Below, piece by piece: positions 1 to 12,432 of a stretch of 64,000 nt of DNA (the stretch's first letter is position 1; each line of letters starts with the position of its first letter). The notes under the pieces are model-generated. The model did no database searches. It was not told the DNA's origin and saw only the letters and a list, made by a program, of their open reading frames with translations. Origin of the DNA: Musa acuminata AAA Group (Eukaryota; Streptophyta; Magnoliopsida; Zingiberales; Musaceae); contig NC_088342.1 of the NCBI RefSeq assembly GCF_036884655.1, positions 12,258,501-12,322,500 on the forward strand. Direction: 5' to 3'. Position numbers and translations under genes: made by a program.

Positions 1-56
1 TGTCCTCTTGTACTCTGGTGTGTGGGATTGTCTGGACCCTTGCCAGAAATGGTAAA

Positions 57-110
57 GGATATGCGCTTGTTGCCCGCTATGTGGGATATGCGCTTGTTGC
101 CCGCTATGTG
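57..110. repeat. 27-bp tandem duplication
   Basis: Two consecutive copies of a 27-bp unit beginning ggatatgcgcttgttgcc lie inside the gypsy-like LTR. They inflate a short spurious open frame at 18-272. Confidence 0.85.
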
Positions 111-1191
111 GGTATGTGCTTAGAGCCTGCGATGCTCTGCCGGCCCCCTTTGACTTCACCTAGACGTGGGTGGATGGAGCTCCCAGACGTGGGAGACTTT
201 TGTCAGGTGGTCATTCAGAAATGGATGAATCACATTCTGACTGAGATCCCACTACACCTTCTGTATGTTTGATATGATATCCAGAGCTTTGGTTATGTGT
301 TTCTGTACATGCTTTGGATAAGATTGATATGTTTGCATCGTCATGTGACATTTGAGCTTCTATTCATGTTTTGTTCTTTGATATATTTATGAAATGTTAT
401 AAGTCTTTGTTATACTTTGAAAACTACCATATGTCATCGATATGCTCCTTATGCCAATGATATGCTCCAATTACCTTTCCTCGATTGTATGAATAAAACG
501 TGCTTCGAACGATATGATATTGAAATTCTGCATTCAAACAAAACATGCTACTGTTTCATCCTGTATCTCTGCTTTGTATTTTGATACCTCATTTGTTTGA
601 AAACTGTCCTCTTTGCTATGGATATGTTAGTCATTTGCTGAGCTTTATATGCTCACCCCGTTGCTATATAAATTTTTCAGGATAGCTTATCGCTCACTAA
701 AATGTGTAAATTGGGTTGAGGCAGTGGAAGACTAGAAGATTTTGAGGCAAATATTTTGTACTTGATAGGTTGATGTTGTATAAGTTCTTTTTGGGTGTAA
801 TGAAATATCAATGACAAATCTAGATTGATGTATCTTGTAAATATTTGATAAGTACCTCTTACGTCAGGATTTTGGAAATGTTAAGTCTAAACTGTGTACT
901 GATATAAACATGTAGTATATGTTGGTTTTGTGATTGCATTAATTACCGCGCTTATGGATTTATGATATAGTTATGGTTTAGTTAAGTTGCTTTTGGATTT
1001 TAAGAATCATCTAGTGACATGATGTATGATTATAAACTGCACAGGTTTTGTGAATTGTGGATTGTAGAGGTGAATGACTTGAATGTTTTTCTTAGTGACC
1101 TCAAATGTGTGATTGGATCCTGGATTGTTTGTTGAATTAAATATTATTAATCTTGAATTAGGTTCACACCTCCTAAATGAGAATTAAACTC

Positions 1192-1219
1192 GGGGGGGGG
1201 GGGGGGGGGGGGGGGGGGG
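1192..1219 (+). repeat. Poly-G tract, 28 bases
   Basis: An uninterrupted run of 28 G lies immediately before the LTR terminus cgtgaca. Homopolymers of this length are often mis-sized in assemblies, so the exact length is uncertain. Confidence 0.9.
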
Positions 1220-1226
1220 CGTGACA

Positions 1227-2320
1227 TTTATAGGGAACGGTTTCGGGCGATGGTACTGCTAGCTGGGCAGTGCTACCAACGGTGCACTACCTTCAGCTCA
1301 TTTTCAAGCTACAATTTTATCTTTCAACCATTCAAGCTTCAACATTTGACCTTTAACTTCCCAACAGGCATATTTAACATTCCAATGGTGTTAACATTTA
1401 AAATTCAAGTCAATATGCAATAATATTCGAGCTCATATTTAAGCGAATGATACCAATCCTATGTTTAGCATTCAAGTCATCACTTTTTTCTTATTGAAAG
1501 TACAAGCTTCAAAGCACTTTTGAGATGTGCAGTTCAACAATTTTCTATCCTTATGCATCAATGATTCAATCATATTATACGACATACAAATCATAAATAC
1601 AAGAAAATTTATAAAACAATTCAAGTCATAGATATCAAGAAGTCTAGTGATATATCATGGTTTATTTGAATAAATCCTTTCCTTTGTCAATAAGGGGCAG
1701 AATCGTAAGGAAAATGATTAATGAAAAAATTAGAAATAAATTTAAACAATATCAAGTGAAAGAATCAAGATTTGTTTGGATAAATACTCTCGAGAATCAA
1801 AAAAATTGTTTCATGTATGGTACATCTCAAGTCGTAAATATCGATATATCATCTTATATGAAGACAAATCCAAAATCATCATCAAAATGACTTTTCGAGA
1901 AATCCAATGAAAGTAATGTAGATATTTCCGATAAGATTAAAAATAGCTAAAGTTTTTTAGCTTAATTCATTTTTATACTTAGTATGCTCTAGCATTCCAT
2001 ACACAAACCATGCATCATGATTTAAAACCTAAAGACAATATTTATCATAAAAATCATTATTACTTCAAATCCTCATGCATAATATAAAATCATCAAGTAT
2101 GATTTCATAAAGCATCCTCAATTAAAATCATTTTGTTTCGACTAGTGAGCTTTGTGAAGTATGTTGGATATGTGGTCATAAGCCTTGAGCATCCACTATC
2201 AAAATTTTATTTATCCTCCTAGCTTTTGATTATAGAGATGTATACAAGAAATGTGGGTTCCCTTTAAGTACTCATTTAGCTTTGGGTCACTCATGAAAAT
2301 GTTTATATATTTTGACTAAT
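1227..2320 (-). mobile_element. Old copia C, 3' segment (pol-less)
   Basis: This is the 3' end of a minus-strand SIRE-like copia relic. Bases about 1228-1310 resemble the GC-richer U3 hairpin zone of the LTR, then follows an AT-rich non-coding spacer. Near 2185-2205 the complement of the aspartic protease start (the DSGCSR motif found after gag in elements A and B) is still readable, followed by decayed C-terminal gag. No integrase, reverse transcriptase or RNase H is present between the protease motif and the LTR, a gap of only about 0.9 kb. The segment is broken at 2320 by element D and resumes at 20092. Confidence 0.6.
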
Positions 2321-2767
2321 TGTCACGGACTTAGCTAGTTTTGCCTAAGTCGTGCGGCACCCTTGTGTGTCCGTCCATAAAGGTCAACCTCCTCGAAACC
2401 TTCCTTGGTCTCTTAGGACCTACAAAAGAGAAAATAGGTTACAGAAAGTGCTTTACTCGGGATCCATAAGTAAACATTCCAGGAAAAACTTCATAGATAA
2501 TGCAAATTACAAATAGACTTTACAAGCTCTGAATGGTTGCACAACAAAGGGTCAAAATGGTCCACTACAAACTGAATATCTCTCACAAGTGTCCACATGA
2601 CATAACATTTATTTACAAGCCTAAGAAGGCCACCAAACCCAACTAAAATAGGGCTATTAATCCTTCAACCGTTCCTCTACATGTTATGCAAAACATGAAC
2701 CTACAAAAAGACATGGACATATATAAGTATTATATCAAACATCCTATTTAGAACTTTGTCCGTGACA
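2321..2767 (-). repeat. 3' LTR of element D
   Basis: This 447-bp LTR matches 19645-20091 in the same orientation and 12908-13352 and 17023-17468 in the opposite one. Ends are TG...CA. The flanking bases (ctaat on this side, taaat after 20091) agree at only three of five positions, so the target duplication has decayed. Confidence 0.85.
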
Positions 2768-3814
2768 TTCTCCCCCACTTATTCCTTCGACATCCTCGTC
2801 GAAGACTTTGCCGACACTACAACTCCTTGCCTTTGCTGAGCCTTCAATCTTCTACTCCAGCTGCAATGCACCTCTTCACTCCCAGCTGCTCTCCACTGTT
2901 GTTTTTTAGTAGTCAAACCTTTGATCCGTCATGCTGCTTCAACTTGCTAATGACTCTAACTCTAGTGTGGGGTTGGCTGAGTTGTGTTGATCCCTGTTGG
3001 TTCCTGTGGATCCTCCAGATGAAGGAAAAGACTATCCTTACTATACGCTTGTCTCTCAAATGCCTCATGATGTTTGAACTAGGTGGATGTTTGTTGGAGC
3101 TTTAACAAGCATCGCCTCGTAAACTTTTGAAGTTTTGGGTCCTTCCTCCATAAAATTTGCTCATCGACTCTTCTTTTACTTAGTTGTCACTTCCAAGTAG
3201 ATTTGTATCACTTCCGCTTTCAATTATCATTCTGTTGGAAAATGAAATAGATAATCTACTCTCAATAGCACTGATCACTATTAGTGAGGATTTGACAACT
3301 ATTGTCTTCTAATATCTTCGAAGGGTCTTTGAACCTGTGCAGAGTTCCTCTGCTAGATAGATAAGAGAATTGGGGTACTCGGTTTCCCCCATTCTCTTAA
3401 GAGTTGAGAAGATAATGGTTACTTGACTTCGCCCGCCTCCTTAAGGGTTGTACTCCATGCATCGAGCTAGTTACTGGCCTTCGCCTACTCTTTGCTTACA
3501 CTTCTGAAGTACTCGAAGTGTTTACACTCCTTACATTGAGTTAACTACTGTGATTCACCTTCTCAATGCCATCAAACTTTTGAAATGCAGGAAGTTTTCA
3601 CCCCAACTTGGAGTAAGTCTCTAATAGTTTTGGTCGCCTATGGGATTGTATTGTCTTCTCCATCAACCCGGTTGCCTACTCCACTGAGTAGCAAAAGTAC
3701 AGCACCACGTACTGCTTGCTTCGTTCTTTGGTCGTGTACCCTTGCATGACCCGAAGTCCTTCACTTTCGGCTATCTTGATGAGAAGCTCGTTGACATCGG
3801 TCTTACGAAGTTCC
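2321..3814 (-). mobile_element. LTR element D, 3' segment with 3' LTR
   Basis: Element D lies on the minus strand. Its 3' LTR occupies 2321-2767 (starting tgtcacgg, ending cgtgaca). It is followed by the complement of a polypurine tract (ttctcccccactt). The internal part then runs to 3814, where element A has inserted. The same sequence occurs reverse-complemented in element E (16060-17022), which makes the alignment of the two copies clear. No retroviral protein domain is readable. D continues at 12433. Confidence 0.8.
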
Positions 3815-5154
3815 TGTTGAATCTCAGATTTTGATGATGAAGTCAATTGTCATTTGTTATCTAATCTATATATTGAGATAAGTGTGCAGGATTAACTATG
3901 ATGGTAGTAAGACATGTAGCAGGAGTTGCGTCGGAGTCAAGACCATGATCACATTGGGGGTTCGAGAGTTCGACGGAAGTCCGAACGGTTGTCAGAGGTT
4001 CTACGGGAACAAATCTGAGAAGTCCAGGAGTTTGCCAAAGAAGCTCATCAGAACTCGCCAAGTGGATCATCGCAAGTCCAAGATTTTGCCGGAAGTCCGC
4101 CGGAGAATCGCCGAGGGTTCGTTAGATGTTCACCGGAAGTTCGTCGGAAGCTCGCTGGAAGAAGTGATTGACGCACCGGAGCAAGTTGTAGTAAATGTCT
4201 GAAGAAATATCATAGTTAGCATGTATATTAAGCTAGGAATGGGAGGTGATCCCATTAACTTAATCTGGGGGAAATTGGGCCCTTGAAAGACCCAAATTGG
4301 GCCGAATGGATCAGCCTATTCGGACCCAGATTTCATGGCCGACAATGGCACCGCCTAAGAGCTCAGGAAAGCTGGGCGGTGCAACCGCCTAGGTCAGGCG
4401 GTGGTATCGCCTGGGTTCAGTCTCCGAGCGAGACTAGGTGGTGGTACCGCCCTTGTCAGGCGGTGGTACTGCCTGGGCTTAGTCTCCGAGCGAGACTGGG
4501 CGGTGGTACCGCCTGAGCTCGGTCTCCGAGAGGTAGTACTGCCCAGTTATGACGGTAGTACCACCAGGACCCCGGAAATCAGGGAGATGACATTTTTGAG
4601 CTCCAAATTCAAACCAGTTTGGGGCCTATATAAACCCCACCCTTTCCTGCATGAAAGGGCACCTGGATTTTTAGAGCTCAATGGTGTTGTATAAGCTAAA
4701 AGTTCTCCTCCCTCTTTTCTTCCAAGTTTCGATCATTCAAGAGAGAAGTAAAAATTCTGTAAGGGTTGTCTCCTAAGCCCGTCAAAAGGAGTGAAACTGT
4801 AAAAGGGTGGTTGGCCTTCGCCTATTGAAGGAAGGCCTCTAGTGGACGTCGGTGACCTCGTTAGAGGAGGAAGCCAAAAGTGGATGTAGGTCAAGATTGA
4901 CCGAACCACTCTAAAATTACGATGCTCTCTGGTTTGCATTTATTCTTACTGCTTACTTTACTGCAAACCTCTATATATGCTTTACTTCCTTATTACTTTT
5001 GCTGCACTCCCTTACGAACTCCCTTTCAAGTTAAGTTTCCAAAAATGGTTTTACGTTGGAAATGATTCAATCGTATGAATGCAGTTTTAATCGTCGAAAG
5101 TTTTTTCGCTGCACTAATTCAAACCCCCCCCTCTTAGTGCTCTTAATCCTAACA
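3815..5154 (+). repeat. 5' LTR of element A
   Basis: The 1340-bp LTR contains GC-rich hairpin modules (ggcggtggtaccgcc and variants) upstream of a TATA box. The 3' LTR copy is about 80 bp longer, mainly from duplicated hairpin modules and a short insertion. The small open frames at 3882-4202, 4283-4516 and 4401-4694 are LTR sequence, not genes. Confidence 0.93.
4627..4634 (+). promoter_or_regulatory. TATA box of the element A LTR
   Basis: The motif tatataaa sits in a conserved context (cctatataaacccc) and recurs in the 3' LTR at 11890-11897. It is the likely core promoter of the retroelement transcript. Confidence 0.6.
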
Positions 5155-5155
5155 A

Positions 5156-5172
5156 TTGGTATTAGAGCGGGG
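5156..5172 (+). other. Primer-binding site of element A
   Basis: The sequence ttggtattagagcgggg lies one base after the 5' LTR. It is one change away from the tggtatcagagc complement of initiator methionine tRNA that most plant LTR elements use. Confidence 0.8.
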
Positions 5173-5204
5173 TTAACTCTCAAACGGATTAAAACCCAAG
5201 AGAG

Positions 5205-6787
5205 ATGGCATATGCCGGAAACCAAGAGGGCCACTCTATTACACGTCCACCCATGTTAAATAGGACGGACTACACCTATTGGAAGACCTGAATGAGGATC
5301 TTCCTTATTTCAATAGATTTTGAACTTTGGAATCTTGTCGAAAATGGATTTTTGAAGTCTTCTCTTCTAATGATCGATTGAAATGAATTGAAGAAGAAGA
5401 CTTTCGCTCTTAATACAAAGGCTATGAATGCCTTATTTTGTGCGCTTGATAAAAATGAGTTCAATCGTGTTTCGGTTTGTGAAACCGCGTTTGATATTTC
5501 GTATACACTCGAAGTGACTCACGAAGGCACAAGTAGAGTGAAAGAGTCAAAAATCAATCTTTTGATACATTCTTTTGAACTTTTCCGAATGAAACCGAGC
5601 GAGACTATTGGCAACATATACACCTGTTTCACGGATGTCGTCAATGGTCTAAAAGGACTCGGCAAAAGTTTTTCGGATTTTGAGCTCGTAAATAAGATTC
5701 TAAGATCCCTTCCTAAGAGTTGGGACCCTAAAGTCACTGCTATTCAAGAGGCTAAAGATTTAAACAACTTCCCTCTTGAAGAACTAATCGGGTCATTAAT
5801 GACCTATGAAATGACTTGCAAGGCTCATGAAGAGCAAGAAGACATCCTTCTAAAGAATAGGAAGGATATGGCACTTAGAACTTTAGATGACCACTTGAGA
5901 GAAAACTCAAGTGATGAGGACTGTGACGATGACTTGGCACTTCTAATAAGAAAATTTAAAAAATTCATTAAGAGAAACAAGTTTTAAAATGACACAAAAA
6001 TAAATTTGAACCCAAAAAGGACCAAGTTATTTGCTACGAGTGCAAAAAGCCGGGACACTACAAAAGTGATTGTCCCTAAGCCAAGAAGAGAATATTAAAG
6101 AAGAAGGCGCTCAAAGCAACGTGGGATGACTCAAGTGCGTCCGAAGAAGAGGAGTCCAACACCGAGCAAGTTGTTCATTATGCCCTAATGGCCATCGGAG
6201 AGGAGGTAACAAATTTAATTGATGCAGATTTATCATTTGATGAATTATTAAATATCTTGCATGACTTATTTGATAAATGCAAAATAATTAGTAGAAAATA
6301 TAAATTGTTAAAAAAAGAGCATGATGGTCTTATTAGTAATTTTGATAAATTAAAAACTAAATATCATGATAGTTTAGCTCCATATATAAAATGTCATAAT
6401 ATAGAAACTCTCCAAAAAGAGAACTTGCTACTTAACGACACCTTAAAGAAATTCGAGGTTGGTAGCAAGTCTTTGAACATGATCCTTATAAATAAGGGTC
6501 ACGTTCCCAAAGGAAGTGGAATCGGATTTGTGAGAAGTTTTCACCAAAATCCAGCCACCTTCATAAAAGGCCCTATCTTACATGTTCGGCACCAAAGCAA
6601 ATGCAACTTTTGTTGCAAAAATGGACATAAAACGTATCATTGTCCATTCAAGAAAATTAGCCCGAACAAACTGATTTGGGTTCCTAAAGGAACCATGATA
6701 AACTCTATCCAACATAATAAACAATGTAGATCAGTTTTTGAGGCACCCAAAAGTAAATGGGTACCTAAAAATTATCCTTTCTTGTAG
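5205..6787 (+). pseudogene. gag of element A, broken
   Basis: The start is inferred at the ATG aligned with the intact gag of element B. It encodes the copia gag (UBN2-type) region, readable at 5388-5987. A CCHC zinc knuckle (CYECKKPGHYKSDC) lies near 6031-6073, followed by a charged coiled-coil stretch and a second knuckle (CNFCCKNGHKTYHC) near 6601-6642. Breaks: a TGA replaces an Arg codon at about 5289, a Trp codon is lost at about 5380, a stop and a one-base loss lie at about 5985-6003. The TAA at 6077-6079, directly after the first knuckle, and the TAG at 6785-6787 are shared with element B and may be ancestral rather than decay. Confidence 0.88.
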
Positions 6788-9776
6788 AGACATACACCAT
6801 CACAAGCTAGGAGCAAGAGATGGTACCTTGATAGTGGATGCTCAAGACATATGACCGAAGATCCATCTTAATTCTCTAAGCTCACTAGCATAGACGAAGG
6901 CTATGTCACCTTCGGAGACAACAAGGAGGGAAAAATCATTGGCAAAGGAACCATAGGTAATAAATCTAACTTCTTTATTGAAGATGTTTTGTCAGTTGAT
7001 GGTTTAAAACATAACCTCTTAAGCATTAGTCAATTATGTGATAAAGGATATATCGTCAAATTCGAATCTAATTCTTGCATCATTGAAAAACCACACAAAA
7101 ATACATCTATGATTGTATTAAAATAGAATAACATATACACCATTGACATCAATGATCTTTGCAATGAAATGTGTTTCTCGGTTTTGAATGAGGATGCTTG
7201 GCTTTGGCATAGGAGATTAGGTCATGCTAGCATGAAACTAATCACTCAAATATCATCCAAATAACTTGTACAACGAATTCTTCCTATCAAGTTCATCAAA
7301 GATAATGTGTGTGATGCTTGTCAATTAGAAAAATAAATTAAAGGTAGTTTCAAATCTAAGAATCAAATAAGCACCTCTAGGCCCTTACAATTGATCTATA
7401 TGGACTTGTTCGGACCAATCTCTACATCAAGCCTAGGAGGTAGCAAATACGCCTTCGTCATTGTAGATGACTATAGTAGATACACATGGACTTATTTCTT
7501 GAAACACAAAAATAAATACTTTAGATATTTCACCAAATTTTGTAAACTTGTTCAAAATGAAAAGGGTTTTATGATTTCATCAATTCGAAGTGATCACGGT
7601 GGTGAATTTCAAAACCGTGATTTCCAAGAATTTTGTGAATCTAATGGATACAACTACAACTTCTCTACTCTAAAAAATCCTCAACAAAATAAAGTAGCAG
7701 AAAGAAAGAATATAAATTTACAAGAAATGGCAAGAACCATACTGAATGAACATAGCCTACCCAAATATTTTTGGGCCGAAGCTGCAAACACTGCATGCTA
7801 TATATTGAATAGAGTTCTAGTAAGACCCTTACTCACCAAAACTCTCTATGAGTTGTGGAACAATAAAAAACCCAATGTTTCAGATTTTAAAGTTTTTGGG
7901 TGTAAGTGTTTTATCTTGAATGAAAAAGATGCCTTAGGAAAATTTGATGTTAAATTCGATAAAGGAATTTTTCTTGGTTATTCTTTGGTTTCTAAAGCTT
8001 TTCATATCTTCAATAAAGAACTTTAATTATAGAAGAATCCATTCATGTTATTTTCAATAGGATTTCCGAAATCAAGAAAAATGATTTTGATGATGATGAT
8101 TCTTTGAATTTAAATGAAACCTCTTCTCCAACTAGCAACTTGGATGCATCTACTTCCGAAACATCCTTACCCAAGGATTGGAAGTATGTAGATGCTCATC
8201 CTAAAGAGCTAATTCTAGGAGACACATCTAAGGGAGTTCAAACACGTTCTTCTCTTAAAAATTTTTATGCCAATGCCGTTTTTTCTCCCAAATTGAACCT
8301 AAATGTATTAATGAAGCCATGAAAGATGATTCATGGATTATCGCATTGCAAGATGAGTTAAATCAATTTGAGAGAAATGAGGTGTGGAAGCTTGTTCCTA
8401 GGCCAAATGACCATTTAGTTATTGATACTAAATGGGTCTTTAGAAACAAGCAAGATGAATATGGTATCGTGGTTAGAAACAAGGCTAGATTAGTGGCCAA
8501 AGGATTCAACCAAGAAGAAGGTATCGATTACGAAGAAACTTTCGCTCCTGTGGCAAGATTAGAAGCCATAAGGATGCTCCTTGCCTATGCTAGTAATAAT
8601 AATTTTAAGTTGTTTCAAATGGATGTTAAAAGTGCTTTTTTTAATGGCTTTATTTCTGAAGAAGCTTATGTTGAACAACCTCCCAGATTTGAAAATAATA
8701 GCCTTCCTAATCATGTATTTAAATTAAGTAAAGCTCTCTATGATTTAAAACAAGCCTCAAGGGCTTGGTATGAGAGACTTAGTACTTTTTTTATTGAAAA
8801 TAATTTCACAAAAGGTAAGGTTGATACTACATTGTTTATCAAGAATTTTAAAAATAATTTTCTCATTGTTCAGATTTATATTGATGATATTATCTTCAGT
8901 TCTACGAATAAATCTCTTTGTGAATCTTTTGCTAAAACCATGAGTCTTGAATTTGAAATGAGTTTGATGGGAGAATTAACCTTTTTCTTATGCTTACAAA
9001 TTAAGCAACTAAGCAATGACATCTTTATTAGTCAAACTAAATATGCTTTAGATCTACTGAAAAGATTTAATATGGATAGCTCAAAAGCTATTAACACTCC
9101 TATGAGCACCTCCACTAAGTTAGAAGTTAATGAAAGTGGAGAAAGCTTCGATCAAAAAACTTATAGGGATATGATAGGAAGTTTACTTTACCTCACTACA
9201 ACTAGACCATATATCATATTCAATGTAGGACTCTATGCTAGGTTTCAATCGAACCCTAAGATATCTCATCTTAAAGCGGTTAAAAGAATACTTAGATATC
9301 TTAAAGGTATCACAAATCTAGGATTATGGTATCCAAAAACCGAGAATTTTGAGTTAATTGCTTATGCTGATGTGGATTTTACTAGGTGTAGACTAGATAG
9401 AAAAAGCACATCAGGAACATGTCAATTTTTTGGACATTCCCTTGTTTCCTGGTCATCTAAAAAACAAAACTCGGTTGCACTATCAACAACCGAAGCTGAG
9501 TATATTGCAGTTAGTGTATGTTGTGCACAAGTTGTATGGATGAAAAATACCTTAGAAGATTATAAATTCCATCTTAAAAATATTCCCATTAAATGTGATA
9601 ACACAAGTGTAATATGTTTAACAAATAATCTCATTCAACACTCAAGAACAAAACATATTGATATTAGACATCACTTTATACGAGATCATGTCACTAATCA
9701 TAATGTAATCATAGAGTTCATTGATACTAAGCATCAACTAACTGATATTTTTACAAAACTTCTAAGTGAAGAATAA
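6788..9776 (+). pseudogene. pol of element A, broken
   Basis: This reads in Ty1/copia order. The protease start (WYLDSGCSRHMTE) is near 6820. The pre-integrase zinc region (WLWHRRLGHASM) is near 7200. The integrase core is at 7391-8026, with D of MDLFGP, D of SDHGGEF and E of VAERKN. RT is at 8319-9300, with a YIDD box near 8880. RNase H ([16 protein letters not shown]) follows to 9776. In-frame stops at about 6871, 7124, 7262 and 7335, plus a break between integrase and RT, show it is dead. The final TAA at 9774-9776 replaces a Gln codon kept in element B, whose frame continues about 48 codons further. Confidence 0.9.
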
Positions 9777-11013
9777 TTTGATTTCATTAGAAGAGAATTA
9801 GGAATTTTAATATGTCCGAATGCATGAACTTGTTAAGATTATTTTTCGAACTTTTTTTTATTTAATGATTAAATCACTTAATTGCCATGATGATTTTAGA
9901 CAATTACATGCCTTAATTACATGTTGGAAATTATGTGTTTTGGATACAAAAATTTTCATGATAATAAGTATGTTTTATCTTCATGATTGAATTTGAAAAT
10001 CTATAGCAAAACCTTATCAGAATGCATGAAAGTGTTAAATTTCTTATATCTTTTGAGAAATAGTTTTACGTGCAAGGATTTGATTCACACGCATATCTCG
10101 ATCCTTATAAAAATGAAGCGTGCTTTAATATCTTATCAATTTTAACTTCAAGTAAGCTCACAAATGACTTTCCTCCTTAATGCAAAAAGATAATAACAAA
10201 TAAAGAGGAAGAAGTAATGGAAGTTATCTCCATGTCATGTTTTCCTTGAGATATTTGTATAATTGGTATCCTATCCCTCATTGTTGAAAAATGACATAAA
10301 CCAAGTTAAAATTTGCTTATATCGTTCTCCTTTTTGTTGATGACAAAGGGGGAGAAATATATGAATTGATACTATGAGTGCCATATTTGAATGAGAAATA
10401 TATGAATTGATGCTATATTTGAATTTAATACTATATGAATTGATGCTATGAGTGCCATACTTGAATTTGAATTATGTTGAGATATCAAAAGCTTGCATCG
10501 AAATATATGATAAATTGGTGATAGAATTGCTATGATTGCCATATTTGCATTATGCTATATTTGCACTATGTTATTGCCATATTTGAACTATGTTAAGATA
10601 TCTAGAGCTTACATCGCAATTCTACAAATTGATATCTTGTCATGTGATGAAATGCTATGATTGCTAAACACTTGAAATATTTGCATTATGTTAAGATATC
10701 AAGAATTTACATCACAATTTTACATGTTGATATCGTACTATATGATGAATTGCTACGATTGCTATCTTTCACATTTGAAATGTAAAACGTGAAAATGGAT
10801 GTCAAGCCTTGACATCATTTTCAGAGAAATACATCATGATACGAATCATGATGGGAGTATTGATAAGGTTAAACGATCTTAACTTATCAATATGTCTCTT
10901 GAATTCAAAGGCTTTGAATTCAAGAATGACTTATCTCAATTATGACATATAGATAGGCGGAGTTAAGGTTAACTCCATTATCAATTGATTGTCATCATCA
11001 AAAAGGGGGAGAT
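9777..11013 (+). other. Non-coding spacer 3' of pol, element A
   Basis: This is an AT-rich region between pol and the 3' LTR with no env-like frame. It contains imperfect repeats of about 100-116 bp, with tgtt(g/a)agatatc motifs at 10475, 10591 and 10689. Shorter repeats of atatgaattgat(a/g)ctatg lie between 10360 and 10460. It ends in the polypurine tract at 10999-11013. SIRE-lineage elements typically have a long 3' region here. Confidence 0.75.
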
Positions 11014-12432
11014 TGTTGAATCTCAGATTTTGATGATGAAGTCAATTGTCATTTGTTATCTAATCCATATGTTGAGATAAGTGTGCAGGATTAACTATGA
11101 TGGCAGTAAGACATGCAGTAGGAGTTACGCCGGAGTCAAGACCATGATTACATTGGGGTTCGAGAGTTCGACAGAAGTCCGGACGGTCGTTAGAGGTTCT
11201 ACGGGAACAAATCCGAGAAGTCCAGGAGTTTGCCAATGAAGCTCGTCGGAACTCGCTAAGTGGATCATCGCAAGTCCAGGAGTTTGTCGTAAGTCTACCG
11301 GAGCATCATCGAGGATTCGTCGGATGTGTGCCGAAAGTTCACCGGAAGCTCGCCGGAAGAAGCAATTGACGCACCGGAGCAAGTTGCAGTAAATGTCTTA
11401 AGAAATATCGTAGTTAGCATATAGATTAAGCTAAGAATGGGAGGTGATCCTATTAACTTAATCTGGGGGCAATTGGGCCCTTGATAAACCTAAATTAGGC
11501 CGAATGGATCAACCCATTCGGACCCAGATTTCTTGGCCGGCGGTGGCACCGCCTTGGTCAGCGGTGGCACTACCCAAGAGCTCAGGAAAGCTGGGCGGTG
11601 CAACCGCCCAAGTCAGGCGGTGATACTGCCTGGGTTCAGTCACAGAGCGAGACTGGGCGGTGGTACCGCCCCTTTCAGGCGGTGGTATCGCTTGGGCTTA
11701 GTCTCCGAGCGAAACTGAGCGATGGTACTATCGCTATCAGGCGATGGTACTATCGCTATCAGGCGATGGTACCACCTGAGCTCGGTCTCCGAGAGGTAGT
11801 ACCGCCCAATTATGGCGGTAGTACCGCCAGGACCCCGGAAATCCGGGAGATGACATTTTTGAGCTCCAAATTCAAACCAGTTTGGGCCCTATATAAACCC
11901 CACCCTTTCCTGCATGAAAGGGCACCAAAAATCCAATATTACTTTGTGATTTTTAGAGCTCAAAAGTGTTGTATAAGCTAAAAGTTCTCCTCCCTCTTTT
12001 CTTCCAAGTTTCGATCATTCAAGAAAAGAGTGAAAATTCTATAAGGGTTGTCTCCTAAGCCCGTCAAAAGGAGTGAAACTGTAAAAGGGTGGTTGGCTTT
12101 CACCTATTGAAGGAATGTCTCTAGTGGACGTCAGTGACCTCGTCGGAGAAGGAAGCCAAAAGTAGATGTAGGTCAAGATTGACCGAACCACTCTAAAATT
12201 GTGGTGCTCTCTGGTTTACATTTCTTCTTGCTGCTTACTTTACTGCAAACCTACATATGTGCTTTACTTCCTTATTACTTTTGCTGCACTCCCATATAAA
12301 CTCGCTTTCAAGTTAAGTTTCCAAAAACGGTTTTACGTCGGAAATGATTTCATTGTACGAATGCAGTTTTAATCGTCGAAAGTTTTTTCGCTGCACTAAT
12401 TCACCCCCCCTCTAGTGCTCTTGATCCTAACA
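11014..12432 (+). repeat. 3' LTR of element A
   Basis: This 1419-bp LTR matches 3815-5154. It is longer because of an extra ggcggtggcaccgcc module near 11535, a duplicated catggtactatcgctatcagg-type module near 11720-11770 and a short insert near 11930. It ends cctaaca, followed by the target duplication gttcc. Confidence 0.93.

Larger units (their letters stand above)
1..1226 (+). mobile_element. Ty3/gypsy-like LTR, 3' part
   Basis: This non-coding stretch ends in gcgtgaca at 1219-1226, the terminus typical of many plant Ty3/gypsy LTRs. It has an AT-rich U3/R-like body and no credible gene. A 27-bp unit is repeated in tandem near 57-110 (second copy of atgcgcttgt at 88, first at 61). A run of 28 G lies just before the terminus. 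The left end is outside the window, so it cannot be told whether this is a solo LTR or part of a full element. The assignment rests on the terminus and composition only. Confidence 0.4.
3815..12432 (+). mobile_element. Ty1/copia element A (SIRE/Maximus-like)
   Basis: This is a complete 8.6-kb LTR retrotransposon. LTRs are at 3815-5154 and 11014-12432, both starting tgttgaatctcag and ending cctaaca. The perfect 5-bp target duplication gttcc flanks it at 3810-3814 and 12433-12437. A primer-binding site follows the 5' LTR and a polypurine tract (aaaaagggggagat) precedes the 3' LTR. The internal order is gag, protease, integrase, RT, RNase H, as in Ty1/copia. A 1.2-kb non-coding spacer follows pol. 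Numerous stops and at least one frameshift make it non-functional. It inserted into element D. Confidence 0.93.

Noticed and set aside
3882..4694. Overlapping open frames of 60-130 residues on both strands in the copia LTRs (also 11125-11981, 21170-22166, 28723-29657)
   Set aside because: They recur in every LTR copy, follow the GC-rich hairpin repeats and show no protein family. They are LTR sequence.
9777..11013. A possible env-like gene after pol in element A
   Set aside because: No open frame of useful length exists here or in the matching part of element B; only AT-rich repeats.
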